Notes: generated from the letters alone by a model not told the origin. A DNA stretch of 64,000 bases from JAMXLG01 sp963765935 (GCA_963765935.1 CAVXXX010000001.1:806001-870000); one strand, 5' to 3'. Shown: positions 1 through 9,789, numbered from the stretch's first letter. Numbers and translations are program-made.

Positions 1-151
1 GCTGCAGCACTTTCTTGGGCTTGGGTCCATCCAGGCAATGATCGCCCGCCGCAACGATTGCATCCGCTCCGCCTTGGGCGTGCAAATCCGCAAGGCATGC
101 ATCCAACCCGACGAGGTTTCCGTGGATGTCGGAAATGACGGCGATCCGCAC
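1..151 (-). CDS. Metallophosphoesterase, N-terminal fragment
   Basis: Only the first 50 codons lie in the window; the gene runs off the left edge. The start is GTG at 151, about 10 bases after the stop of the gene that ends at 162, and a TAA closes the frame just upstream. The protein begins with a strand leading into SDIHGN, the first metal-binding motif of calcineurin-like phosphoesterases, followed by AAGDHCLDGPKP, which fits the second motif (GDxxxxGP) of the YfcE/MJ0936-like subfamily. Members are Mn/Ni-dependent phosphodiesterases or phosphatases, mostly of unknown substrate. The short gap suggests co-transcription with the DDAH-like gene. The family call is firm; the substrate is unknown because the rest is missing. 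Confidence 0.8.
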   Translation of the reverse strand, partial: MRIAVISDIHGNLVGLDACLADLHAQGGADAIVAAGDHCLDGPKPKKVLQ

Positions 152-161
152 AGCGTTCTCG

Positions 162-1001
162 CTAGTCGCGTTTTAGCGCAAGCACGAGCTGCGACGGCGT
201 GATACCGATCTTCTCGAAGTCGTAGAGATCGATGCCTTCGACGACGAGCCCCGCTTTGCGCATACGTGAGAGCGCCGTGCGATACCGGACGTCGGCAATG
301 ACGTGATGTTCGCCCAGACAAATCACGCCGGCGGCCATCTCTTCGCCGAGGTTCACTTCGATCGTCTTGAATCCGTCGAACGCGGAGGCATCGACTCGCT
401 CGGGAGCAATCATGACCGTATCCTTTGCAACGGCGCTCGCGACGGATCGCAGCGAGCGGACGCCCGGCGCGAGCGCTACCTCGGCGACGCGATACCCGTG
501 CGCTTTCGCGACGGCCGCGAATCCCGCGCGTCCGAGTGCGTTACCGCGCTTTCCGACGCCAATAAACGCCGTCCCGCCGGCAAGAAGCACGTTGCCACCG
601 TCGAGCAGCCCCGGTGCCGCGACGTGCCCGGCGATGGGCACGTCGATGTGCGCGAACTCCGCTTCAAGCCGATCCGATTCGCTTCGACGCGACATCTCCG
701 AGAGTCGCATCATCATCGCACCGTCCTCGAACGCTACGGCAGCATCTACGACCGACGATTCAAACGGATCATCGCCGCGCGGCTCGACACCGATCGTTTC
801 GACCCCGAAGTATCCAAGCGTCTTACGGAGGATGTCGTGCTGCTCCAACGCGCGCGCGTAAATGGCGCCCGGCTCACCGTGCAACGGCATCGCTTTTTCG
901 ATTACCGCGGTCGGCCGTATCAGTACGGCGGCACGAAGCTTGCCGGTCGGCGATCCGATCAGGCGAGGGCCAAAATGTACGTCCTTTGTGGTCATCGACA
1001 T
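162..1001 (-). CDS. DDAH/amidinotransferase-fold protein lacking catalytic His and Cys
   Basis: The 279-residue protein matches dimethylarginine dimethylaminohydrolase (DDAH) along its length: an HDILRKTL segment near residue 55, FEDGAMMM (91-98, the family's ED motif), LDGGNVLLAGGTAFIG (133-148) and a C-terminal DFEKIGITPSQLVL block. Members hydrolyse methylated arginine to citrulline with a Cys-His-acid triad. Here the catalytic Cys position, which follows the Glu/Arg-Lys-Ile block, reads Gln271 (cag, confirmed on the DNA), and the catalytic His position in the usual LHLK segment reads Ser183. The fold is therefore kept but known chemistry looks impossible. It may be a guanidino-compound binding protein or a diverged enzyme. 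An alternative start is Met3 at 995. Confidence 0.72.
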   Translation of the reverse strand: MSMTTKDVHFGPRLIGSPTGKLRAAVLIRPTAVIEKAMPLHGEPGAIYARALEQHDILRKTLGYFGVETIGVEPRGDDPFESSVVDAAVAFEDGAMMMRLSEMSRRSESDRLEAEFAHIDVPIAGHVAAPGLLDGGNVLLAGGTAFIGVGKRGNALGRAGFAAVAKAHGYRVAEVALAPGVRSLRSVASAVAKDTVMIAPERVDASAFDGFKTIEVNLGEEMAAGVICLGEHHVIADVRYRTALSRMRKAGLVVEGIDLYDFEKIGITPSQLVLALKRD

Positions 1002-1007
1002 CCTAGG

Positions 1008-3393
1008 TTACGGGATTGCTTGGTAGGCATTCGGATACGGGACGTTCCCGAAAAAGTCCGCCATATCCGTTGCCAGCAGGTCGCCAAGCGAACTCGGCGG
1101 CAGTCCCAGCAGCTCTTCCTCGGTTTTTACGAGGCTCGCGTACGAAAGATGATGGTGGCCCACGTACCCCTGCTTCGCAAGCGGCGAAACGACGAGGGCG
1201 TAACTGCGCGAACGGTTGACGTGATCGCGCGTGCCCGCCGCTCCCTCACCGGCGATGAACAGCGCCGTGGAAGACCAATGCGGCGTGTGCGAGAGGAACG
1301 CAACGATCGAACCTAATGCGCGATCGGCATCGGCCATGCTCGTGCCGCCACTCGTCGGAAGCCAGACGTAGGTAAACGCCGGCTCTTGATCGGCACGAAC
1401 GAGCCGGTCCATATCAGCGACGAACTCGGCGGCACGCGCAGAATCGGCAATTAACGGATTCCAACCGGCGTATGAAAGATCGACATTGCCGTCCAATGCC
1501 GCGAGCGCGGGAACGTCGAGCGTATACAATCCGCCGAGTCCGCTTGCATCGAGCGTACTCGCGCGTCCGCGCTGCTGCGGTTGCGGCATAGCCGGCTGAT
1601 AACCAGACACGTTGAGTAACGCGCCGTAATCGCGGAACGATAAGCCGGCGCGCCGCAACGAGTTAAACAAGTACCCCGCACGAGGATAATCGTCGGGATC
1701 GGCGCCATGCGCATCAAACGGTGCGCGTCCCGCATTCACGGGTAACGTGTGTTCGACGTACGCCGTTGTCATGCCGGAGAGCGCGAATTGCGTGTTGATG
1801 TCCGCATTCATCGAATCCGCGTAGAAATTATCTGCGATGCCGTATGTACGCGCGAGCGCGTGCAGATTCGGTGTCGTCGACGCGTTGTACGAGACGTAAG
1901 CGGGATCGGCATCACCGCGTCCCAAATCGCCAAACACGCCGTCGTATGTTCCGGAGCCAACCGCGATATAGACGACGTGATCGATGACGTTGCTCTTCCG
2001 GTTCGATCGCAGCGCGGGAACGGCGGCATTCCGGCGCGCCGCGCTTACGGCGCGGTTGTACCGCAGCGCGGAGAGCGTCGCATCTTTGAGCGGCAGCTTT
2101 TTGAGGTCGACGCGCTGCAACAACCCCCAGCCGTCGACACCGCGCGCGCTCGCAATAAAGAGATACCGTCCATCGGGCGAGAGCGCGAGCGCAGAGGGCA
2201 ACGATCCCGTCGGAATCAGACCGAGACGATGCAGCATCGCCGGCGTGCGGGCGTCGAGCACTGCAACGGCGTTCAGGCCGGCAAGCGCGACATACAATCG
2301 CGTGCCGTCGCTCGAGAGAACTTCGGCATCCGGCTGCGTCCCGTACGGGGCGTTCACGAAGAGACGCAAATCTAATCCGCCGACCACGTGCGGCTCGCCG
2401 GTGAGCTGCACCGTTGAAACGCGATCGACGTTCGCAAGCGACACATATGCGTATGCGCCGTCGCGACGCATCACGAGCGCGCCGGGATGTGCGCCGCCGA
2501 CATTGTCGACGCCGTCCGGAATGGGATCCATGCGTACGGCGCCGGTAGCGTTCGCTGTAATGTCGCCGCCGCCGTTCGAGCGGCACGGACGAGAGCGAGG
2601 ACGATCGTGTAGCGTTCCCACTAACGCTCGCGAAACGCGGGGCGCGCGCGGGCTGCGAGAGCGCCGAATAGGCATCCAGTCCGCCGTTTGCAACGAAAAG
2701 ACTTCCGTCCGCGGTACCGACGCCGTACGGCGAAAACCCGACTTGCGCCGAATGCAGCGCACGGCGATTGGCGATGTCAATCGCCGTTACGGTACCGCCC
2801 AAATTCGATGTCACGTACGCGATGCGCTGATTCGCCGAGAGTGCAATCTGCGCGGGAAATCCAGGAACCGGTATCACTGCTTGTTGAACGAGCGTGCCGT
2901 CAGCACCGATTTGGAAGACCCGTACGGCGTTGTTTGCGCCGTCTGATGCGAGCGCAATTGCAGAAGCTTGATTCGCCGGATCGCGCAACGAGACGATACC
3001 GGTGAAAAGTGCAAGGCCGCCGGCCTGATACACGCTTGCAATGCGCATTGTGCGCGCATCGACGACCGTCAATGAGTAACCGGCACGCAATTGCGGGGCT
3101 TGCGGCGGCGGAGGCGGAGCAGACGAAGCATCTTGTTCGTTGTTGGTAACGATCACGAATCGCGCGTCCGGCGTAACGGCCGCTCCAAGGGGATTCGTGC
3201 CGACGAAGATCGTCGTGCCGAGCGGCGCCGCAGTTCGCCCGTTTGGAAGAACGGCGTCCGTCGGATCCGTGCGCGAGGCACCTGCCGGCCGGTCGGCAGC
3301 GGGCGCTGAGTAGACGGTTAACGGTGCCTGGCGCGGCGCAGCGCCCAGCAAAACGGCGGCCATTGCCGCCGCAAGAGTTCCTCGGAGCTTCAC
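1008..3393 (-). pseudogene. Secreted YVTN beta-propeller/phosphoesterase fusion, frameshifted
   Basis: Two open frames together encode one protein of about 790 residues. The 5' part (GTG at 3393 to about 2570) has a signal peptide (AAAMAAVLLGAAP) and YVTN/lactonase-like propeller repeats. The 3' part (about 2580 to 1008) continues the propeller (SPDGRYLFIA) and ends in a PF04185-type phosphoesterase domain (TYDGVFGDLGRGDADP, LVVSPLAKQGYV, EELLGLPP). The frames meet in a run of CGG triplets at about 2560-2580, where a single-base indel would restore SVPL...NGGGDITAN. The phosphoesterase motifs are eroded: the usual ENRTYDQ reads VGSGTYDG and the EDD metal site reads AGEGAAG. This could be a real pseudogene, a sequencing error in a GC-rich run, or slippage. 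Confidence 0.7.
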
Positions 3394-3436
3394 GTTGCTA
3401 GGCTACTCACGCCGATGGCAGCAGACCTGCCCTCTT

Positions 3437-4939
3437 TCATATCGCGGAAAGCGCACGGCCCAGCCGTTGCACGGCTTCGCGCGCGCTCGCTTCGTCGATA
3501 TGACCGAATGAAAGGCGAATTGCCGCGGGTCCCGTCCGCGTCGGATAGAACGGCTCCGCCGGCATGACGAGCACGCCTTCGCGCGCACACGCGTCGAACG
3601 CGGCTTGCGTTGAAATGCGCGGCGGCAGTGGGACCCACACATTGACGCCCGCCGCCGGTGTTCGCAGGTCGGCCCATGGGACGGCTTCGCTGAGCGCTTC
3701 CATGAACGCGTCGCGACGATCTCGATATAACGCGCGCGCTGAACGCAAATGACGGTTGTACGCGGGTGATGTCATGAACCGATAGAGCGCGCGCTGCGTC
3801 AACGTAGAAGTAAAAACGTCGGCACGTACTTTTGCGATCTCGAGGGCCTCCGCGATCGATCCCTTTGCATAGAGATATCCGATGCGTAACGCCGGAAAGA
3901 TCGATTTCGAGAGACTGTCCATCAGGATCACGCGTCCATCCGTGTCAAAGGATGCGAGCGGCGGAGGCGCCGCAGCGTCGTACGTCAGTTGCCAGCCGGT
4001 CTGATCCTCGAGAACGACGACGTCGTATCGTCGAGCGAGCGCCACGATCTGCTTTGCGCGTCGTTGCGGTAGCACCGCACCGGTTGGATTTTGCGCGATG
4101 GGATTGACGTAAAACAAGCGCGGACGATACTCGGCGAAGACGCGCTCGACGTCATCGACACGAACGCCGTCGCTGTCGCTGCGGACCTCGACGTACGTGA
4201 CGCCCCGCGCATCGAACACGCCGAGCGTGCCGGAATATGCCGGACTTTCGCTCGCGACGACGGTGCGTTCGTCGAGCAGCACGGTCGCAACGAGGTCTGC
4301 GGCCTGCTGCGCACCGCTGCAGACGATTACATCACGCGCTTGCGCCCGGCACCCGCGATTTCGCAGCAATGCCGCGAGCGTCTCGCAGAGATCCGTATCG
4401 CCGGTGGACGAACGGTATTGCATTGCTTCGGGTGGATCTTCCATCAGCGTGCGGTGAAACGCACGTCCGAAATCATGCAATGGAAATGTTTCCGGCGCCG
4501 GATGTCCCGTTGCGAGCGTAATGGCGCCCGGCGCGGTCGCGCGCGTCAATTGCTCCATCACGCCTTCGAGACGTTGCGCGCGGGCAAAGCGCCCGACGTC
4601 GGGTTCCCATCTGCGGGCAAACGGCGTCACCGTATCCGGCGGCGGCGCAACAAATGTACCTTTGCCGACACGCGAAATGACGCGTCCGCGCGCGGCGAGT
4701 AATTCGTATGCTTGCGATACGGTAACGAGCGCGCAACTCAAGTCGCGCGCGAGATCGCGCATGGCCGGCAATCGTGCGCCTGAGGAGAGTCGTTCGGATT
4801 CAATCGCCTCGACGAGTTGATCGGCCAGTTGCACGTACAACGGACGCGCATCCGCCGGTTCCAGGCGAATATCTAACGCGCTATCGCTTGTCGAGGCGAT
4901 AGCCGATTCCGCGAACGGACGAGATTTCGAGCGGTGCAT
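3437..4939 (-). CDS. MocR/PdxR-type GntR regulator with aminotransferase domain
   Basis: An N-terminal GntR winged helix (ARLPAMRDLARDL..VTVSQAYELLAARG..VGKGTFV) is joined to a full class-I aminotransferase-like domain with NPTG and the PLP-lysine motif SLSKSIFP. MocR regulators use PLP or an amino-acid aldimine as effector and usually control B6 synthesis, GABA or taurine use; the target is not shown here. The ATG at 4939 has GAGGT upstream. An upstream start at 5068 would add 43 Arg/Ser-rich residues that look like out-of-frame regulator sequence. Even from 4939 the gene overlaps the response regulator, which ends at 4881, by about 59 bases, so the start stays uncertain. The family call is firm. 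Confidence 0.85.
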   Translation of the reverse strand: MHRSKSRPFAESAIASTSDSALDIRLEPADARPLYVQLADQLVEAIESERLSSGARLPAMRDLARDLSCALVTVSQAYELLAARGRVISRVGKGTFVAPPPDTVTPFARRWEPDVGRFARAQRLEGVMEQLTRATAPGAITLATGHPAPETFPLHDFGRAFHRTLMEDPPEAMQYRSSTGDTDLCETLAALLRNRGCRAQARDVIVCSGAQQAADLVATVLLDERTVVASESPAYSGTLGVFDARGVTYVEVRSDSDGVRVDDVERVFAEYRPRLFYVNPIAQNPTGAVLPQRRAKQIVALARRYDVVVLEDQTGWQLTYDAAAPPPLASFDTDGRVILMDSLSKSIFPALRIGYLYAKGSIAEALEIAKVRADVFTSTLTQRALYRFMTSPAYNRHLRSARALYRDRRDAFMEALSEAVPWADLRTPAAGVNVWVPLPPRISTQAAFDACAREGVLVMPAEPFYPTRTGPAAIRLSFGHIDEASAREAVQRLGRALSAI

Positions 4940-5573
4940 TGACCTCGATGAGCTTCTTTCGGAGCGCCGCGACGTGAACGTCGACCACGCGCGTCGGCAC
5001 GCCTGACGTGTCATTCCACACGTGTTCGAGAATCTGTGCACGTGTGAGCAAGCGGCCTTCGGCTTCACCGAGGAACCACAGCAGCCGAAACTCGAGCGCT
5101 GTGAGCGAGACGTTGTCGCCGTTGTTCATCAGCGTGTGGAAATCGCGGTCGAGCTGCGCGCTTCCGAGGTTCAGGATATTCGCGCCCTCTTTCTTTTGCG
5201 CGAACTTTTCGCGACGGCGCAAGAACGACGCGACCCGCGCGACCAGCTCGTTGCCCGAGAACGGCTTCGTGATGTAGTCGTCGGCGCCCAGACCAAGGCC
5301 GAGCAGAATGTCTTGCTCGCGCGAGTGTCCGCTGACCATGAGGATGAACGCGTTGTTCGAATTCGAGAGCGACGTGCATACATCGAGCCCCGAAATATCC
5401 GGCAGCCCGACGTCCAGAACGACCACGTCCGGCTTGTACGAGTCGGCCAGTTCGAGACCCTCGGCGCCGCTCGGCGTCACGCGCACCTCGTAGCCGGCGC
5501 GCTCGAGGACCGTCTGCTCCAGGCGGGCGACGTCCTCGTCGTCCTCGATAACCAACATGCGGGCTAGGGCCAT
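4881..5573 (-). CDS. OmpR/PhoB-family response regulator
   Basis: A 230-residue two-domain regulator. The receiver domain (1-120) has the acidic pair near residue 11, the phospho-acceptor Asp54 in VVVLDVGLPD and Lys103 in TKPF. The C-terminal winged helix (about 135-228) has the family's TALEFRLLWFL and RVVDVHVAALRKKL helices and ends RGIGYRL. It should bind direct repeats as a phosphorylated dimer. No histidine kinase is adjacent, so it is an orphan here; the multi-GAF kinase at 57424 is far away. The MocR gene starts inside its 3' end, which suggests translational coupling. Confidence 0.93.
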   Translation of the reverse strand: MALARMLVIEDDEDVARLEQTVLERAGYEVRVTPSGAEGLELADSYKPDVVVLDVGLPDISGLDVCTSLSNSNNAFILMVSGHSREQDILLGLGLGADDYITKPFSGNELVARVASFLRRREKFAQKKEGANILNLGSAQLDRDFHTLMNNGDNVSLTALEFRLLWFLGEAEGRLLTRAQILEHVWNDTSGVPTRVVDVHVAALRKKLIEVNAPLEISSVRGIGYRLDKR

Positions 5574-5611
5574 ACGGAATTGCGCTCCTTACAAAGCCGG
5601 AATCGAAAGGG

Positions 5612-7054
5612 TTACACCCTGGTATCGATTTCTTCTTCCTCATTCTTTACACTCGACCGTCGGGCGACGCCTTCGTCGACCGCGGCCGAGGAGACGGCCT
5701 TTGCGACGGCATCGACCACACGCGGATCGAAAACGCTCGGAATGATGTACTCGGCGCTGCGCTCATCGTCGGTAACAATGGCGGCGATCGCGTAGGCGGC
5801 AGCGATTTTCATTCGCTCGGTGATACGGCTTGCTCGCACGTCGAGCGCTCCCCGAAAAATGCCCGGAAATGCGAGCAAATTGTTCACTTGATTCGGGAAG
5901 TCCGACCGTCCGGTCGCGACGACCGCCGCAACGGGGGCGGCTACGTCGGGCATGATCTCCGGCGTTGGATTGGCCATCGCAAAGACGATCGGATCGCGGC
6001 CCATCGCGGCGATCGCCTCAGGTTCCAAAATCCCGGGCGCCGAGACGCCGATGAACACGTCGGCCCCCGAGAGCACCTGAGGGAGCGTTCCACGCCGGTT
6101 CTCGCGATTCGTGTGCTCCGCGAGCCAGCGCCAATGCGGATTATCGTAACGATCGTCGCGATTGAGCGCGCCGTTGCGATCGACGGGAATGACGTCGCGG
6201 ACGCCCGCTTCGAGCAGCATCTTGATCGTCGCGGTTCCCGCGGCGCCGCTGCCCGAGACAACGACTTGTAAATCGTGCAAATCCTTGTTCACGACGCGCG
6301 CAGCGTTGATCAACGCCGCGAGAATGACGACGGCGGTGCCGTGTTGATCGTCGTGCATCACCGGAATGTCGAGTAGTTCGATCAGACGTTGCTCGACTTC
6401 GAAACAGCGTGGCGCCGAGATATCCTCGAGATTGATTCCACCAAAGACGGGCGCGATACGGACGACCGTCTCGACGATTTCGTCCACGTCTTTTGTATCG
6501 AGGCAAATCGGGAATGCATCGATCCCGGCGAACTGCTTGAAGAGCATTGCCTTGCCCTCCATCACGGGAAGGGCGCCGAGCGGACCGATATCGCCTAGGC
6601 CTAACACAGCCGTGCCATCGGAGACGACGGCGACCGTGTTCCGCTTGATCGAGAGTTGAAACGCTTTGCTCGGATCAGCCGCGATCGCCATCGATACGCG
6701 CGCCACGCCGGGCGTGTAGACCGTCGAGAGATCTTTGCGCGTCTTCACCGGCAACTTCGGTTCGACCGCAATCTTGCCGCCGAGGTGCGCGAGGAACGTT
6801 GAATCCGAACTCGAGACGATGCTGAAGCCGGGCAGCCGTTCGATCGCCTTGCGCACTTCCGTTGCGATCACATCGGAACTGACGTTAATGGTGACGTCGC
6901 GCACCACACGCGTCTTCGAAACCGAGCGCATATCGACCGCGGCGATATCGCCGCCCGCATCGCCGATTGCATTCGCGAGCGTGCCGAACGCTCCGTTCTC
7001 GTTCGGCATCTCGATGCGCATAATGAGCGTAAAACTGATCGCAACACTTGCCAT
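5612..7054 (-). CDS. NAD(P)-dependent malic enzyme with N-terminal ACT domain
   Basis: A 480-residue protein. Residues 1-80 form an ACT-like regulatory domain (MRIEMPNENGAFGTLANAIGD). The rest is the short bacterial malic enzyme: VYTPGVARV with the catalytic Tyr, GKAMLFKQFAG with the catalytic Lys, GINLEDISAPRCFE and MHDDQHGTA for metal, and a GSGAAG dinucleotide motif. It oxidatively decarboxylates malate to pyruvate and CO2, and so pairs with PPDK at 40295 as a C4-to-PEP route. ACT fusions of this kind are common in bacteria and archaea and suggest amino-acid or metabolite control. The tail is acidic (NEEEEIDTRV). Confidence 0.93.
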   Translation of the reverse strand: MASVAISFTLIMRIEMPNENGAFGTLANAIGDAGGDIAAVDMRSVSKTRVVRDVTINVSSDVIATEVRKAIERLPGFSIVSSSDSTFLAHLGGKIAVEPKLPVKTRKDLSTVYTPGVARVSMAIAADPSKAFQLSIKRNTVAVVSDGTAVLGLGDIGPLGALPVMEGKAMLFKQFAGIDAFPICLDTKDVDEIVETVVRIAPVFGGINLEDISAPRCFEVEQRLIELLDIPVMHDDQHGTAVVILAALINAARVVNKDLHDLQVVVSGSGAAGTATIKMLLEAGVRDVIPVDRNGALNRDDRYDNPHWRWLAEHTNRENRRGTLPQVLSGADVFIGVSAPGILEPEAIAAMGRDPIVFAMANPTPEIMPDVAAPVAAVVATGRSDFPNQVNNLLAFPGIFRGALDVRASRITERMKIAAAYAIAAIVTDDERSAEYIIPSVFDPRVVDAVAKAVSSAAVDEGVARRSSVKNEEEEIDTRV

Positions 7055-7060
7055 GAATCG

Positions 7061-8392
7061 TTAACTCCCGCTGATCGTCATCTCAGCCACACGAAACGAC
7101 GGTGACACCACCGACGAATCGAATCGTAAATCGTTCGCGACGGCATCGACCGCCGCCAGCATGTCGGCGAAATTGCCGGCGATCGTGAACTCGTCGATCG
7201 GGTAGCTCAACTCGCCGTTTTCAATCATAAAACCGCGCGCGCCGCGGCTGTAGTTCCCCGTTGCATGCTCGGTCGCAAAGCCGATCGTGTCGAGCACGAG
7301 CACGCCCTGTTTGGTGGACGCAATCAACTCATCGAAGCTCTGCGTTCCCGGCAGCAAAAAGAAGTTATTCGGCCCTATTCCACCGCCGGTGGAATTTCCC
7401 GTCGACTGCCCACCAAGTTTGCGCGCATAGTACGTATCAAACAGAAACGACTGCAGCGTTCCGTTTTCTAAGACCGGCGTTCTCCGCGTCGCCACGCCCT
7501 CGCCGTCGAACGGCGAACTTCCCAATTTTTCCGGCAACGTTCCATCATCGACGATCGTAATGAAGTTGCTGCCGATGCGTTCGCCGAGCCGGCCGGCAAG
7601 CCAAGAATTTCCGATCGAAACGTTTCCGCCGTTAACTGCAGCAAAGAGATCGTCGAGCACCGCTGCCGCAACGTCGCGTTCGAAGATCACGGGCAATCTC
7701 GACGTTTTCGGCTTGCGCGCACCGAAGAGTTCCACGGCACGGCGAGACGCAATACGGCTCACCGTCGACGTGGATTCCAGATCGCGGAAGTAGCGCCCGG
7801 CGGTGCCGTAGTGACCCGTCCGTTTCACGCCGTCATGCTGCGCAACCGGAGCGCTCGAAAGCGACGCACGCGTCGCGGTGTAGGCGGCGGAAAATCCCGC
7901 GGAATTGGCAAGTGCCGTAATCGACGCTGCGTCGCTATAGTGCGAACCGCTGGAGTTCACCACACGCGCGTCCGCATCGCGAATCATGCTCTCGAGCGCA
8001 AGGGCGTCGTCGACTTTCAGTGCATCGTCGCGTTGCGCGATCGCATCATCGAAGAGGCGCAAATCGCCCTCGAATTGCGAACATTTCTCGGGCAACGTCG
8101 CAATCGTGTCGGGAGCGACTTCACGCGCTTGTTCGACCGCCTCGCGCAGCGCGCGGCGCACGCGCTCGCGGGTAAGATCGGATGTCGAAAGCGTAACGCG
8201 CCGCCCTTCGACAAAGAGCCGCACGTGCAACGTTGCGCCCGTCGCCTGCTCGAGTTTGCTAATCGTTTTGTCGCGCGCTTCGACGTGGAAGCGGCGCGCT
8301 TGTGAGAGCGTCGCTTCAGCTTCCGATGCGCCGGCTTGCGTCGCGGCGGTCACCGCATCTGCCGCGATCTCGAGCGCTTCACGTTCAGTCAT
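7061..8392 (-). CDS. pmbA: TldE/PmbA subunit of the TldD-PmbA metalloprotease
   Basis: The non-catalytic partner of TldD, with which it forms the heterodimeric protease that trims peptides such as microcin B17 and CcdA. Family blocks visible are RSFHVE-like RRFHVEARD near the N terminus, VIFERDVAAAVL, GNSWLAGRLGERI, DDGTLPEKLGSSPFDGEG and GARGFMIENGELSYPI. It lacks the HExxxH motif, as expected for TldE. GGAGG lies about 8 bases before the ATG at 8392, so I prefer that start to the TTG at 8407. The start overlaps the tldD stop by 8 bases, which indicates translational coupling. Confidence 0.92.
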   Translation of the reverse strand: MTEREALEIAADAVTAATQAGASEAEATLSQARRFHVEARDKTISKLEQATGATLHVRLFVEGRRVTLSTSDLTRERVRRALREAVEQAREVAPDTIATLPEKCSQFEGDLRLFDDAIAQRDDALKVDDALALESMIRDADARVVNSSGSHYSDAASITALANSAGFSAAYTATRASLSSAPVAQHDGVKRTGHYGTAGRYFRDLESTSTVSRIASRRAVELFGARKPKTSRLPVIFERDVAAAVLDDLFAAVNGGNVSIGNSWLAGRLGERIGSNFITIVDDGTLPEKLGSSPFDGEGVATRRTPVLENGTLQSFLFDTYYARKLGGQSTGNSTGGGIGPNNFFLLPGTQSFDELIASTKQGVLVLDTIGFATEHATGNYSRGARGFMIENGELSYPIDEFTIAGNFADMLAAVDAVANDLRFDSSVVSPSFRVAEMTISGS

Positions 8393-9782
8393 TCTGCGTG
8401 CCTCCAACCGTTACGGAGGCGATTTTAACCGTCGGCATGCCGACGCCGACGGGGACGTGCTGTCCGCCCTTTCCACAGGTGTAGTGTCCGCGCGCAAGCC
8501 GGCTGTCGTTACCGACCGCCGCAACCTTCGTCATGACTTCGGGACCGTTTCCAACGATTGTTGCGTTCTTCACCGGACGCGTCACCCGGCCGTTCTCGAT
8601 GAGGTAGCCTTCGGCCACCATGAAGACGAAATCGCCCTTGCTAATTTCGACTTGGCCGCCGGCGAAGGACTTCGCATACAGCCCGCGTTTGGTCGATGCA
8701 ATAATTTCATCGACGGTCGACGTTCCATCCGGCATATACGTGTTGCACATGCGCGGCTGCGGAAGAAAACGGAACGATTGACGCCGTCCGCTTCCGGTGG
8801 GGGCTGCGCCCATCAGCCGGGCGTTGAGCGTGTCCTGCATGTAACCGCGCAGCACGCCGTTCTCTACGAGCACTTTGTGTTGTCCCGGCACACCCTCGTC
8901 GTCTACAGCGACGGAACCGCGCGCGTCGGGAATATCGCCGTCATCGAAGATCGTGACCAACTCGCTCGCAACACGTTCACCGACGCGCCCGCTATACAGT
9001 GAGGTTCCGCGACGGTTGAAATCACTCTCGAGCCCATGTCCAACCGCCTCATGCAGCAATACGCCGCCACCGCCCGACCCAACGACCATCTCCATCTCGC
9101 CTGCCGGTGCGGGAATTGCCTCGAGATTCGTCGTCGCGATGCGCGCCGCGTCGGTTGCAAGCAATTCCGGCGTGCTCGTTTCATAGAACGAGATCGAGGT
9201 ACGGCCACCGTCGCCGACGTAACCGGAACCGCGTTCGCGATTGCTTGTCGCAACCGCTTGCACGCCGAGTGTGACCATCGGACGATGATCGTGCACGAAG
9301 CGTCCGTCGCTCGAGGCGATCCACACGTCCTGCAATTCATCGGTGATGTGTGCGTTCACGGCAACAATGCGCGGATCGTACCGCCGCGCTGCCACGTCCG
9401 CGCGTTCGAGCAAGGCCACGTACTGCGATGCGGGCGAATGCGCGGTTCGCTCCTCGTCGTACAAATGCCGAACGTCGACGCCCTTCAATTCGATACGCAT
9501 CTCTTCGCGGCTCGGCAGCGTACGCGCGACGAGCGATGCGGCATCGGCCGCGCGCATCAATGCATCGATCGAAAGATCGTCGGAATACGCGTAACCGGCA
9601 GATTCACCAACGACGACCCGAACCCCGACGCCTTGCGTAACTGCAGACGATCCTTCGTGAATCTTTCCGTCTTGCAGGCGGAACGCATAGCTGCGACGCC
9701 GTTCGCAAAAGATGTCCGCAAAATCACCTCCGTGGCGCAACGCGCGCAGCAACAACCGGTTCAGCGTGTCCTGATCGAGCAT
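8385..9782 (-). CDS. tldD: TldD catalytic subunit, zinc metalloprotease
   Basis: A 465-residue peptidase of the U62/TldD family. The zinc site is HEAVGH at about 244-249, followed by the conserved GLESDFNRRGTS. Other family blocks are VDDEGVPGQ, GYMQDTLNARLMG and GDFVFMVAEGYLIENG. With PmbA it degrades or processes short unfolded peptides in a sheath-like cavity. It sits directly upstream of pmbA with overlapping ends, and 8 bases downstream of the DacB gene, so the three are probably one operon. The length is normal. Confidence 0.94.
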   Translation of the reverse strand: MLDQDTLNRLLLRALRHGGDFADIFCERRRSYAFRLQDGKIHEGSSAVTQGVGVRVVVGESAGYAYSDDLSIDALMRAADAASLVARTLPSREEMRIELKGVDVRHLYDEERTAHSPASQYVALLERADVAARRYDPRIVAVNAHITDELQDVWIASSDGRFVHDHRPMVTLGVQAVATSNRERGSGYVGDGGRTSISFYETSTPELLATDAARIATTNLEAIPAPAGEMEMVVGSGGGGVLLHEAVGHGLESDFNRRGTSLYSGRVGERVASELVTIFDDGDIPDARGSVAVDDEGVPGQHKVLVENGVLRGYMQDTLNARLMGAAPTGSGRRQSFRFLPQPRMCNTYMPDGTSTVDEIIASTKRGLYAKSFAGGQVEISKGDFVFMVAEGYLIENGRVTRPVKNATIVGNGPEVMTKVAAVGNDSRLARGHYTCGKGGQHVPVGVGMPTVKIASVTVGGTQND

Positions 9783-9789
9783 TCAACTC

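Noticed and set aside
303..1316. A 337-codon plus-strand frame over the DDAH-like gene
   Set aside because: Arg-rich shadow of the minus-strand gene and its neighbour; no ribosome site.
4939..5068. Upstream extension of the MocR gene to 5068
   Set aside because: The added 43 residues are Arg/Ser-rich and lie fully inside the response regulator gene in another frame.
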